Source: UBA8337 sp049889915 (lineage in GTDB: Bacteria > Pseudomonadota > Alphaproteobacteria > RS24). From it: DNA of 20,544 nucleotides. This document shows positions 5,905 through 13,354 of this stretch, in pieces; within the stretch, counting starts at the first letter, position 1; each line of letters opens with the position of its first letter. The notes beneath the pieces are model-generated. The model saw only the letters and a list, made by a program, of their open reading frames with translations. It did no database searches and was not told where the DNA came from. The position numbers and the translations under genes were made by a program. The stretch spans positions 1-20,544 of the forward strand of contig JBMHCM010000034.1 in the NCBI GenBank assembly GCA_049889915.1, read 5' to 3'.

Positions 5905-8006
5905 CGATTGACGATTTGCAGCGTGAAGCTAAAATTTACGCTGGTTTCCGGCTCAATATTGCTGCCGGAAATACGGCTGTAATCGCGAACAATCTCAATG
6001 CTGGCCAGCGTGCAATCATCTTCATAAGTGAAGGTGGCTTCGCCGCGCACCGGCTGGTCGGTCTCCAAATTCTCGCGCCACGCGCCGGTCAGTTTCCAAT
6101 ATTGGCTGAGTTGCCAATCAATACCGGCAGTGGCCTCTTCCAAAACATCGCTGCCCGATTGACCGGCTTCAAAAAAACTGTGGCCTGCGGTCAGCGTCAG
6201 GCGCGACAGACCAAGTTTGGCAGCGCTTTCGCTGCGTAAAAGTTGGTTGCCGGTTTTATCAAAACGGGCTTTTTGAACCAGTGACAAGGGCCCGGCAGCC
6301 AATTTCCAATCAGCCAATAGGGCGGAGCGTCCGTCGCCATAGCCAGTCGCCGCATCACTATAGCTGCGGTCGGATAACTTATATGATTGGCCAACGAAAA
6401 ATTCGGTGGTCAGCTTTTGCCCCAAAGCGAGGCTGTGCGTCAGGCCGAAATTGGCACGGCTCGCCTCGTCCTTGGTGGCCAAGGGTTGGAATAATTGCGC
6501 CCGCGTCAGGCTGCGCGTGCCGGTGCTGCTATAGGGCACGGCGTCATAATCTTGATTATCAGTGGCGGCGACCAATTGAATGTGCGGTGACAGGGTTTGG
6601 CGGTCAGTGTCGGTCACACGCTGCAGCGGGTAAGCAAGCCCCAAAGCCAGCGCATTGGCCGATAAAAAGGTCTCGGCCGCGTCAACGGTTTGTTGCTGGG
6701 CTGCGGTCTCCGCCGTCAGCTCATAAGCGTCCAAAGCCAAGCGGTTTCGCGCCGTCAGCACAAAGCCGCCACGGGTGATATGCCGTTTCGACCAGTCAAT
6801 CGTGCTTTGCGCATGCGTTGTATCAATGCCCAAATCGCGCACCAAATGGGTCAATTGATTGGTGACATTCAGCGTGCCGCCGAGCAGCGCATTGCGACGA
6901 TAATAGCTATGCGTCAGGCTGGGGGCGATAAGGTCAACCGTTGCTTCTTCTTCAGCCGAGACCGTGTTGCGATAGCGATGCGTGGCAAGGCGCAGGCTTT
7001 GATTGCCGAATTGCCGCTGCGCAATCAGCTTGTTTTCCAAGCGGCTGAGCGTATTGAGGCGGTAGCTACGGAAGAACAAATCATCGGATGCTTCTTGCAG
7101 GCTGGCGCTGACATCCCAACCGGCCAGTGAAAATTGACCATTCGCCAGTAGCCCGCTGCGATATTGTTTATCATCATCGCGCAGCAAATCATCTTGCGGG
7201 CTATGCCCGTATGCGGTGACTTGATAGCTGCCGCGCCGCGTCAAATGCCGCCACTTTGTGGTCAGGAACGGGTCTTGCTTTTGGCTGAAGCGCGGCGTCA
7301 GCATCAGATCGTAATTTGGCGCCAAATCGAAAAAATACGGTGTTTCAATGGCCGTGCCGAAATCTCCGGAGCTGGCAAAAGACGGTGCCAAAAAACCACT
7401 GCGCCGTGTCACTTCCGGGCCGGCATGCGCCATATAGGGCAGATAGGCGACCGGCCAGCCATATACTTCCAAGCGCGAATGGCGATAGCTGACATCCTGC
7501 GCGGCGCGGTCATAATCAATGCGTCCGGCACGGATTTGCCAAAGCGGGGCTGCTTGTGGGTCGTCCTCACAGGCCGGGCAGGCGGTAAACACGGCGCCGC
7601 GCAAAGCCAGTTCCTCGCCATCCTTATCGGCACGGGACGCGGCAAAACGGCCGCCTTCGGCCGGTGTGACAGTGAGATTGGAAAAACTGCCGCGATCCAA
7701 TTGCGTGTTGATGCGTGCCGCATCGGCAGTGATTTTTGTGCCGTCGGTTTCTGTCAGGGCCAAAGGTGCGGGGACTTCAATAATGCCGCCATCACGGTCG
7801 AGATAGATTTTCTCGGTGCTGAGCCGCCGCCCATCGGCGGTGGCTTGCACTTGGCCCACCGCCTCGACAATGCCACTGGCCTCATCAACGGTTATGCTGT
7901 CCGCCTCCAGTGCATTTTGAGCCGACGCCTGAATCGGAAACGCGAGCACGTTTAATAACACGACCCAAAATATATCTGATGTTGGTGAGGCGGACCTAAG
8001 GTTCAT
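5901..8006 (-). CDS. lptD: LPS-assembly protein LptD
   Basis: This encodes 701 residues. LptD is the outer-membrane barrel that, with LptE, inserts lipopolysaccharide into the outer leaflet. A signal peptide spans about 1-29 (FPIQASA-Q). Residues 32-140 are the periplasmic OstA/LptA-like jellyroll (ALEADSITVDEASGIVEAVG). FTACPACEDD (C143, C146) and then LPYMAHAGPEVTRRSGFLAP mark the start of the barrel, which fills the rest of the protein. The third cysteine, C665, lies in a YEDDCTLASIEI segment near the C-terminus and presumably pairs with the CPAC pair, compared with four cysteines in E. coli (784 residues). No Shine-Dalgarno sequence precedes the ATG. The usual surA, pdxA and ksgA neighbours are absent. 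The polysaccharide locus starts divergently 90 bp away. Confidence 0.93.
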   Translation of the reverse strand: MNLRSASPTSDIFWVVLLNVLAFPIQASAQNALEADSITVDEASGIVEAVGQVQATADGRRLSTEKIYLDRDGGIIEVPAPLALTETDGTKITADAARINTQLDRGSFSNLTVTPAEGGRFAASRADKDGEELALRGAVFTACPACEDDPQAAPLWQIRAGRIDYDRAAQDVSYRHSRLEVYGWPVAYLPYMAHAGPEVTRRSGFLAPSFASSGDFGTAIETPYFFDLAPNYDLMLTPRFSQKQDPFLTTKWRHLTRRGSYQVTAYGHSPQDDLLRDDDKQYRSGLLANGQFSLAGWDVSASLQEASDDLFFRSYRLNTLSRLENKLIAQRQFGNQSLRLATHRYRNTVSAEEEATVDLIAPSLTHSYYRRNALLGGTLNVTNQLTHLVRDLGIDTTHAQSTIDWSKRHITRGGFVLTARNRLALDAYELTAETAAQQQTVDAAETFLSANALALGLAYPLQRVTDTDRQTLSPHIQLVAATDNQDYDAVPYSSTGTRSLTRAQLFQPLATKDEASRANFGLTHSLALGQKLTTEFFVGQSYKLSDRSYSDAATGYGDGRSALLADWKLAAGPLSLVQKARFDKTGNQLLRSESAAKLGLSRLTLTAGHSFFEAGQSGSDVLEEATAGIDWQLSQYWKLTGAWRENLETDQPVRGEATFTYEDDCTLASIEIVRDYSRISGSNIEPETSVNFSFTLQIVNR

Positions 8007-8012
8007 AATGTC

Positions 8013-8040
8013 AACATAAAGCAGTTTGAGTAGACCTCAA
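8013..8040 (-). promoter_or_regulatory. Candidate lptD promoter giving a leaderless mRNA
   Basis: Reading leftward, TTGAGG (8040-8035) and TATGTT (8018-8013) are separated by 16 bp. A start site 6-7 bases after the -10 would fall at or next to the A of the lptD ATG (8006). Together with the missing Shine-Dalgarno sequence this fits a leaderless transcript, which is common in alphaproteobacteria. Each hexamer matches the consensus at four of six positions or fewer, so this is tentative. Confidence 0.3.
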
Positions 8041-8087
8041 AGTTTTTGCCGGGACACCATTGCAACTTGACGAATGGCGGGTATTTT

Positions 8088-8092
8088 GGAGG
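8088..8092 (+). promoter_or_regulatory. Ribosome-binding site fixing a TTG start for wbpA
   Basis: A perfect GGAGG lies 4 bases before an in-frame TTG at 8097. The next in-frame ATG, at 8115, is 22 bases from this site and has only a weak GGAT nearby. The spacing favours initiation at TTG. Confidence 0.6.
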
Positions 8093-8096
8093 CCTA

Positions 8097-9416
8097 TTGT
8101 TTCGGATAAACATTATGCTCGAACGTTTTAAAGCCAATCAGGGTCATGTTGCAATTATTGGTCTCGGTTATGTCGGTTTACCGCTATCCATAGCTTTTGT
8201 GGAGGCGGGTTACCGGGTTTCCGGTTTTGATGTTGACCCAGAAAAAGTCGCATCTTTGAATGCTGGGGATACTTATATTCGGCATATCGGCGTTGATGCG
8301 GTGGGGGCCATGCAGGCGAGCGGTCGGTTTGAAGCCAGTGCTGATTTTGCTGGTTTGGCAGCGGTCGATGCTATTGTCATTTGCGTCCCAACGCCGCTGA
8401 AAAATGGTCGTGAACCGGATCTGGGGCCCGTCTTGTCAACAGGCACTTCGATTGCTGAGCATTTGCAAAAAGGCCAGCTTGTGGTGCTTGAATCAAGTAC
8501 CTATCCGGGTACAACCGATACGGAATTGGCAGCCGTTCTGGAAAAATCCGGCCTGAAGGCCAATATCGATTTTCATCTTGCTTACTCGCCTGAGCGTGAA
8601 GATCCCGGCAATGCTGATTTTGGCACTTCACGTATTCCCAAATTAGTGGGGGCGGACACGCCGGAAGCCTTGGAACTGGCCGTTGCACTCTATGAAAACG
8701 TCATTAGCGAGGTGGTTCCGGTCAAATCGGCACGTGCGGCCGAAGCCGCGAAATTGACTGAGAACACGTTTCGAGCGGTCAATATTGCTATGGTGAATGA
8801 GTTAAAATTGATTTTTGATAAAATGGAAATCGATGTCTGGGACGTAGTCGATGCCGCCGCCACAAAGCCATTCGGTTTTATGCCTTTCTATCCGGGCCCC
8901 GGTCTGGGTGGTCATTGCATCCCCATTGACCCGTTTTACCTCACATGGAAAGCCCGTCAGCACGGCGTTGAGACGCGCTTCATAGAATTGGCCGGTGAGA
9001 TTAACACCAATATGCCGAATTATGTTGTGTCTCGGCTGGACAAAGCATTGCAGGCGCGCGAAAAGACCTTGAGTGGTTCGTCTGTCTTATTGGTTGGAAT
9101 GGCCTATAAGAAAAATATTGATGATATGCGGGAGAGCCCGGCGCTCGTTTTGCTGGATATACTAGAGGAGGCGGGTGCAAAGGTGAGTTATCACGACCCG
9201 CATGTGCCGACCATTCCGATGACGCGCGAGCACGCTAAATTTGCTGGCCGTCATTCTGTCGACATTGATGAGGCGGCTATGGCTGATGCGGTATTGATTG
9301 TCACGGACCATGATGCAGTGGATTACCAATCATTAGCTGACACGTCTGATTTAATTATCGATACACGTAATGCGATGGCAGGCATCGACGGCAAAGCAAG
9401 CATTGTTAAGGCCTAA
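8097..9416 (+). CDS. wbpA: UDP-N-acetyl-D-glucosamine 6-dehydrogenase, WbpA type
   Basis: This encodes 439 residues if translation starts at TTG 8097 (433 from ATG 8115). It oxidises the C6 alcohol of UDP-GlcNAc to the acid with two NAD+. The Rossmann motif is IIGLGYVGLPLS; SPEREDPGN, KLTENTFRAVNIAMVNEL and the catalytic GPGLGGHCIPIDPFYLTWKAR follow, with the active-site cysteine at about 274. KKNIDDMRESPALVLL belongs to the C-terminal UDP-binding domain. It closely resembles P. aeruginosa WbpA (436 residues) as I remember it, whose N-terminus lines up residue for residue with the TTG form. It is the first enzyme of UDP-diacetamido-glucuronate synthesis and opens the rightward sugar locus. 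TviB-like enzymes of Vi antigen synthesis are related, but the wbpB, wbpD and wbpE neighbours decide for WbpA. Confidence 0.92.
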   Translation: MFRINIMLERFKANQGHVAIIGLGYVGLPLSIAFVEAGYRVSGFDVDPEKVASLNAGDTYIRHIGVDAVGAMQASGRFEASADFAGLAAVDAIVICVPTPLKNGREPDLGPVLSTGTSIAEHLQKGQLVVLESSTYPGTTDTELAAVLEKSGLKANIDFHLAYSPEREDPGNADFGTSRIPKLVGADTPEALELAVALYENVISEVVPVKSARAAEAAKLTENTFRAVNIAMVNELKLIFDKMEIDVWDVVDAAATKPFGFMPFYPGPGLGGHCIPIDPFYLTWKARQHGVETRFIELAGEINTNMPNYVVSRLDKALQAREKTLSGSSVLLVGMAYKKNIDDMRESPALVLLDILEEAGAKVSYHDPHVPTIPMTREHAKFAGRHSVDIDEAAMADAVLIVTDHDAVDYQSLADTSDLIIDTRNAMAGIDGKASIVKA

Positions 9417-9735
9417 ATATGTTCCAATCATCCTATCCGACGGCGTCAACACGAGACTGAGGTTGGCGCCACGGCGGATTTACTGAGCTGGCTTAGTGAG
9501 TCAGACTTAAGCAGAAGCTGCTCAGTTGCCAATACACGTATTTGTTTCGACAAGTGAAATAGGCATCACATACAAGCCATTAGGATTAGATTACAATTTA
9601 GCTAACCAGCAAAAAAACGCTGTTCACAAGATAGACAAACCGTTACTTTGTCGAAGATATTTGGCGGTGTTTGCAAGTTCTGGCGTTTCTAACTTGCGAC
9701 CACACTTTACTGCATTGTTAGTGAGATGAATAACC
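9417..9735 (+). other. AT-rich non-coding gap between wbpA and wbpB
   Basis: No convincing gene is seen in 318 bp, inside a locus whose other junctions are 42 bp or less. The first 60 bases are GC-rich (35 of 60 at 9421-9480), then GC falls to 42 of 120 at 9541-9660. An inverted repeat, ACTGAGC at 9482-9488 with GCTCAGT at 9520-9526, encloses 31 bases. A 67-codon open frame at 9526-9729 has no ribosome-binding site and no recognisable product. A short stop-bounded frame ending at about 9559 also matches nothing I know. The AT-rich half is a natural place for a promoter for wbpB onward, but no hexamer pair is convincing. It could equally be the scar of a lost gene. Confidence 0.5.
9482..9526. 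repeat. 7-bp inverted repeat in the wbpA-wbpB gap
   Basis: ACTGAGC (9482-9488) and GCTCAGT (9520-9526) are perfect inverted copies 31 bases apart. They lie in the only long non-coding gap of the locus. The large loop makes a terminator unlikely; a regulator site or a chance repeat is possible. Confidence 0.25.
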
Positions 9736-10794
9736 ATGTTAAAATTCGCACTGGTCGGTTGTGGGCGTATTGCAAAACGGCACTCTGACTTGCTCGGTGA
9801 CGGGCAAATTTCCGGTGCCAAGCTGATTGCGGTAGCCGACAAGCAAAAACAGCGCGCCGATGAAATAGGCACGGCCAAAAATGTGCCGGCCTATGCGGAC
9901 ATGCATGACATGATGCGCGCCGAAAAACCGGATGTCGTGACCGTTTTGACGGAAAGTGGGTTGCACCCTCAACATGTCATTGAACTTGCCCCGTATGGCG
10001 CCGATATTGTGGTTGAAAAGCCGATGGCATTGACCCTCGAGGACGCCGATAAGATGATCGAAACTTGCGATCGGCATGGCGTTCGGCTTTTTGTTGTGAA
10101 GCAAAACCGTTTTAACGTGCCGGTGGTGGCGATGCGAGAGGCTTTGGAGCAAGGCCGTTTCGGTAAATTGGTATTGGGTACGGTGCGGGTGCGCTGGTGC
10201 CGTCCGCAAGCCTACTATGATCAGGACGACTGGCGCGGCACATGGGCTTATGATGGTGGTGTGCTGACCAATCAGGCCAGTCACCATATTGATTTGTTGG
10301 AATGGACCATGGGCGACGTGGAGAGCGTGTTTGCCAAAAGCGCTACGGCGCTGGTGGATATTGAAGCTGAAGATACCGCAATCGTCACGCTCAAGTTTAA
10401 AAACGGCGCGCTTGGCATTATCGAAGCGACAACAGCCGTGCGTCCAAAAGATTTGGAAGGATCAATCTCTGTTTTGGGAGAGACCGGTACAGTGGAAATT
10501 GGCGGCTTTGCCGTCAATGAGATGCGGCATTGGAACTTTGCTGAAGAGAAGCCCGGCGACGCAGATGTTTTTGAAAAATACAGTGTTAACCCGCCTAATG
10601 TGTATGGTTTTGGACACCAGGCCTATTATGAGCATGTGGTTGATTGCATCACCAACAAAAAGCAGGCCTTGGTTGACGGTTTGCAGGGGCGGAAAAGTCT
10701 AGAGTTAATCAATGCGATTTATGAGTCGATTGAGACTGGTAAAGAGGTGTTTCTGCGGTTCAACCCGAAAAAGTCGCGATTGGGGCGCGGGTAA
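9736..10794 (+). CDS. wbpB: UDP-N-acetyl-glucosaminuronate 3-dehydrogenase, WbpB/WlbA type
   Basis: This encodes 352 residues of the Gfo/Idh/MocA oxidoreductase family. The N-terminal Rossmann domain has ALVGCGRIAKRHSDLL (about 5-20). The catalytic EKP triplet is E94-K95-P96, and SHHIDLLEW (H183, H184, D186) supplies the conserved histidines of the substrate domain. WbpB/WlbA oxidises C3 of UDP-GlcNAc-uronic acid, the product of WbpA, giving the 3-keto sugar used by WbpE. The length is nearer that of Bordetella-type WlbA (about 350) than P. aeruginosa WbpB (316). The ATG at 9736 opens the compact part of the locus; wbpD follows after 2 bp. The pathway assignment depends on its neighbours, since the family itself is broad. 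Confidence 0.87.
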   Translation: MLKFALVGCGRIAKRHSDLLGDGQISGAKLIAVADKQKQRADEIGTAKNVPAYADMHDMMRAEKPDVVTVLTESGLHPQHVIELAPYGADIVVEKPMALTLEDADKMIETCDRHGVRLFVVKQNRFNVPVVAMREALEQGRFGKLVLGTVRVRWCRPQAYYDQDDWRGTWAYDGGVLTNQASHHIDLLEWTMGDVESVFAKSATALVDIEAEDTAIVTLKFKNGALGIIEATTAVRPKDLEGSISVLGETGTVEIGGFAVNEMRHWNFAEEKPGDADVFEKYSVNPPNVYGFGHQAYYEHVVDCITNKKQALVDGLQGRKSLELINAIYESIETGKEVFLRFNPKKSRLGRG

Positions 10795-10796
10795 AA

Positions 10797-11246
10797 ATGC
10801 GCAAAATCTCCGCCAGCATCCGTGACGTAAACTGCGGTGACGATGTCACGATAATCGAGCCGTCCAACCTATATGAGTGTCGGTTGGACGATGGTGTTTT
10901 TGTCGGGCCTTTTGTTGAAATTCAAAAGGGCGTGCAGGTCGGCGCGCGCAGCAAAGTGCAGTCGCACAGTTTTATTTGTGAATTGGTGACGATTGGTACG
11001 GATTGTTTTATCGGCCACGGCGTTATGTTCATTAACGACCGCTTTGCAAAAGGCGGCCCGGCCGGCGGCGATCAATCTTTATGGCAGAAGACACAAATCG
11101 GCAACCATGTTTCAATCGGCAGCAATGCAACCATTTTACCCGTCAGCATTTGCGACCATGTTGTGATTGGCGCCGGGGCGGTTGTCACGAAAGACATCAC
11201 AGAACCGGGTGCCTATGCCGGTAACCCTTGCGTGAAATTGAAGTAG
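10797..11246 (+). CDS. wbpD: Hexapeptide-repeat N-acetyltransferase, WbpD/WlbB type
   Basis: This encodes 149 residues, nearly all left-handed beta-helix. Hexapeptide turns include VFVGPFVEI, VQVGARSKV, VTIGTDCFIGHG, TQIGNHVSIGSNATI and VVIGAGAVVTKDI, ending with the usual AYAGNPCVKLK cap. The GHGVMFINDRF segment (H74, N80, D81) is characteristic of WbpD/WlbB, which acetylates the 3-amino group of UDP-2-acetamido-3-amino-glucuronic acid with acetyl-CoA. P. aeruginosa WbpD is about 190 residues, so this one has a shorter C-terminal part. It starts 2 bp after wbpB and ends 4 bp before wbpE. Enzymatically it acts after the aminotransferase. Confidence 0.85.
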   Translation: MRKISASIRDVNCGDDVTIIEPSNLYECRLDDGVFVGPFVEIQKGVQVGARSKVQSHSFICELVTIGTDCFIGHGVMFINDRFAKGGPAGGDQSLWQKTQIGNHVSIGSNATILPVSICDHVVIGAGAVVTKDITEPGAYAGNPCVKLK

Positions 11247-11250
11247 AACC

Positions 11251-12372
11251 ATGCATGTACCTTTTAATGATCTGCATCAACAATATCTTGGTCTCAAAGA
11301 TGAAATTGATGCCGCAATAGCTAAAACGATTGAGAACGGTACCTTCGTGCGCGGGCCGGAAGTTGATGCGTTTGAAGAAAGCTTCGCCGCGATGATGGAA
11401 GGTGAGCATTGCGTGTCTTGCGCAAACGGCACTGACGCTCTTTACATCGCAATGCACGCTTTGGGCGTAAAGCAAGGCGATGAAGTTATCGTACCCGCGC
11501 ATTCTTGGATTTCGACATCCGAGGCGGTAACGCAGGCCGGCGGCAAGGTGGTTTTCTGCGATACGCGTGACACTGACTTCACCATAGATAACAGCCAAAT
11601 CGAACAACTGATAACCGACAAGACAGTTGGTATTATTCCGGTGCATCTGTTCGGTCATCCGGCGCAGATGGACGAAATTATGAAGATCGCTAAAAAGCAT
11701 GCGCTTTGGGTGGTTGAGGATTGCGCGCAAGCACATTTGGCGACTTTTAACAGTCAGAAAGTTGGCTCTTTCGGTGATATGGCCATCTTCTCATTTTACC
11801 CCGGAAAGAACCTCGGGGCGATGGGAGATGCCGGTGCTCTTGTGACCTCTGATGCGCACTTGGCCCGCCGAGCAGCCCGTTTTGCGCGGCATGGTGGCTT
11901 GGTCAAAGGCTCGCATGAAATTGAGGGCATCAATAGTCGGATGGATGGCCTGCAGGCGGCGATTTTGAATGTGAAATTGCCACATCTGCCAGACTGGACC
12001 AAACGGCGGCAGGAATTGGCTGACATTTATAAAGCGAAGCTGGCAGATATTCCGGATATCGTGCTGCCTGCGGTGGCCGATGCAGTATCCCATGTATGGC
12101 ATTTATTTGTTATTCGAACTGAACATCGCGACGCCCTTCGAGCTCATTTATCAGACAACGACATTCAAACAGTTATAAACTACCCAACAGCCCTGCCGTT
12201 TTTGGACGCCTATTCGCATTTTCAGCATGGGCCAAATGATTTTCCCATCGCGCATCATCATCAATCGCGTATTCTGTCGCTACCGATCTACCCTGATATG
12301 TCTGATGCTCATATTGAAACGGTTGTATGCGCATTGGGTGATTTTGATGAAAAGGCCGGAAAACAGCCATGA
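11251..12372 (+). CDS. wbpE: UDP-2-acetamido-3-oxo-glucuronate aminotransferase, WbpE type
   Basis: This encodes 373 residues, a DegT/DnrJ/EryC1/StrS PLP aminotransferase. The N-terminus VPFNDLHQQYLGLKDEID and CVSCANGTDALYIAM are typical. The PLP-binding lysine is K186 in FSFYPGKNLGAMGDAG, close to K185 of P. aeruginosa WbpE. EDCAQAHLA holds the aspartate that contacts the pyridine nitrogen. GINSRMDGLQAAIL follows. It should convert the 3-keto sugar made by WbpB into the 3-amino sugar, using glutamate, before WbpD acetylates it. It begins 4 bp after wbpD. Its stop overlaps the legB start by ATGA (12369-12372), directly coupling the Wbp and legionaminic acid gene sets. Confidence 0.9.
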   Translation: MHVPFNDLHQQYLGLKDEIDAAIAKTIENGTFVRGPEVDAFEESFAAMMEGEHCVSCANGTDALYIAMHALGVKQGDEVIVPAHSWISTSEAVTQAGGKVVFCDTRDTDFTIDNSQIEQLITDKTVGIIPVHLFGHPAQMDEIMKIAKKHALWVVEDCAQAHLATFNSQKVGSFGDMAIFSFYPGKNLGAMGDAGALVTSDAHLARRAARFARHGGLVKGSHEIEGINSRMDGLQAAILNVKLPHLPDWTKRRQELADIYKAKLADIPDIVLPAVADAVSHVWHLFVIRTEHRDALRAHLSDNDIQTVINYPTALPFLDAYSHFQHGPNDFPIAHHHQSRILSLPIYPDMSDAHIETVVCALGDFDEKAGKQP

Positions 12373-13349
12373 AAAATATTCTAATCACAGGAGCCGACGG
12401 TTTTATCGGTTCGCATTTGACAGAGTTAATGGTCAAGCGCGGCTTCAAAGTAAAAGCCTTAGCGCAGTATAATTCTTTCAACAATTGGGGTTGGCTTGAC
12501 GATGTCGATTGCTTAGCCGATGTCGAAGTGTTGACCGGAGATGTTCGCGACCCGCATTTTTGCAGAACCATTACCAAGGATACCGACGCAGTTATGCATC
12601 TCGCTGCCCTTATTGCCATCCCTTATTCCTATGTCGCGCCAGATAGTTATGTGGATACCAATGTCAAAGGGACGTTGAATATTTGCCAAGCGGCCATAGA
12701 AAACAATGTTGACCGTGTAATTCACACATCCACCAGCGAGGTTTATGGCACGGCTCAATATGTGCCGATTGACGAGGCTCATCCGCTACAACCGCAATCG
12801 CCGTATAGCGCATCGAAAATTGCAGCTGACGCAATGGCCATGAGTTTTTTCAATGCGTTTGACTTGCCGGTAACGATTGCGCGCCCATTTAATACATACG
12901 GACCTCGACAATCTGCCCGCGCTGTAATCCCCACAATTATCAGTCAAATTGCGAACGGCGCAAAACAAATCAAATTGGGTGACGTTTCGCCAACCCGCGA
13001 TTTCAATTATGTTCTCGACACATGTAGTGGGTTTTTGGCTCTGCTGGAGAGTAATGCAGCGATCGGTGAGACCATCAACATAGGATCGAATTTTGAAATT
13101 TCCATTGCCGATACATTGGAATTAATTCGCGATCTGATGGATAGCGATGTCGAATTTATAAGGGAAGAACAAAGGATAAGGCCCGGGAAATCAGAAGTTT
13201 TCAGGCTGTGGTGTGACAATCAAAAATTGAGCGATTTGACTGGTTTCAAGCCTGAAGTTGATATTCGAGAGGGGCTACAGCACACGATTTCCTGGTTTAC
13301 CGAATCCGAGAACTTAGCCAAATATAAAACTGATATTTATAATGTATAG
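12369..13349 (+). CDS. legB: NDP-N-acetylglucosamine 4,6-dehydratase LegB
   Basis: This encodes 326 residues, an extended short-chain dehydrogenase/reductase. The NAD site is ITGADGFIGSHL (6-17). The LegB-specific ALAQYNSFNNWGWL follows. HTSTSEVYG and the YxxxK pair Y146/K150 (YSASK) form the active site. ARPFNTYGPRQ and RDFNYVLDT are typical of the dehydratase branch. In C. jejuni, LegB removes water from GDP-GlcNAc to give the 4-keto-6-deoxy sugar, the first committed step to legionaminic acid. The ptmE-like gene downstream argues for the same GDP-linked route here. Its start is embedded in the wbpE stop; legC follows after 5 bp. Confidence 0.9.
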   Translation: MKNILITGADGFIGSHLTELMVKRGFKVKALAQYNSFNNWGWLDDVDCLADVEVLTGDVRDPHFCRTITKDTDAVMHLAALIAIPYSYVAPDSYVDTNVKGTLNICQAAIENNVDRVIHTSTSEVYGTAQYVPIDEAHPLQPQSPYSASKIAADAMAMSFFNAFDLPVTIARPFNTYGPRQSARAVIPTIISQIANGAKQIKLGDVSPTRDFNYVLDTCSGFLALLESNAAIGETINIGSNFEISIADTLELIRDLMDSDVEFIREEQRIRPGKSEVFRLWCDNQKLSDLTGFKPEVDIREGLQHTISWFTESENLAKYKTDIYNV

Positions 13350-13354
13350 CCGTC

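Noticed and set aside
7164..7955. A 263-codon open frame opposite lptD.
   Set aside because: It lies fully antisense to a well-supported LptD and translates to a composition with no recognisable fold; long antisense frames are common in GC-rich genes.
8060..8087. TTGCAA-16-TATTTT as a promoter for wbpA.
   Set aside because: Transcription would begin at about 8094, after the GGAGG ribosome-binding site (8088-8092), which would then be absent from the mRNA.
8046..8096. Upstream ATG start for wbpA at 8046.
   Set aside because: The extra residues resemble no dehydrogenase N-terminus, and GGAGG lies inside this stretch, pointing to a downstream start.
9663..9670. GGCGGTGT resembles the ops core GGCGGTAG found before RfaH-controlled polysaccharide operons.
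   Set aside because: Only six of eight core bases match, the flanks do not fit the JUMPstart sequence, and RfaH control is mainly a gammaproteobacterial feature.
9526..9729. A 67-codon open frame on the + strand in the wbpA-wbpB gap.
   Set aside because: No ribosome-binding site, no recognisable domain, signal or helix, and it lies in AT-rich sequence where chance frames of this size are common.
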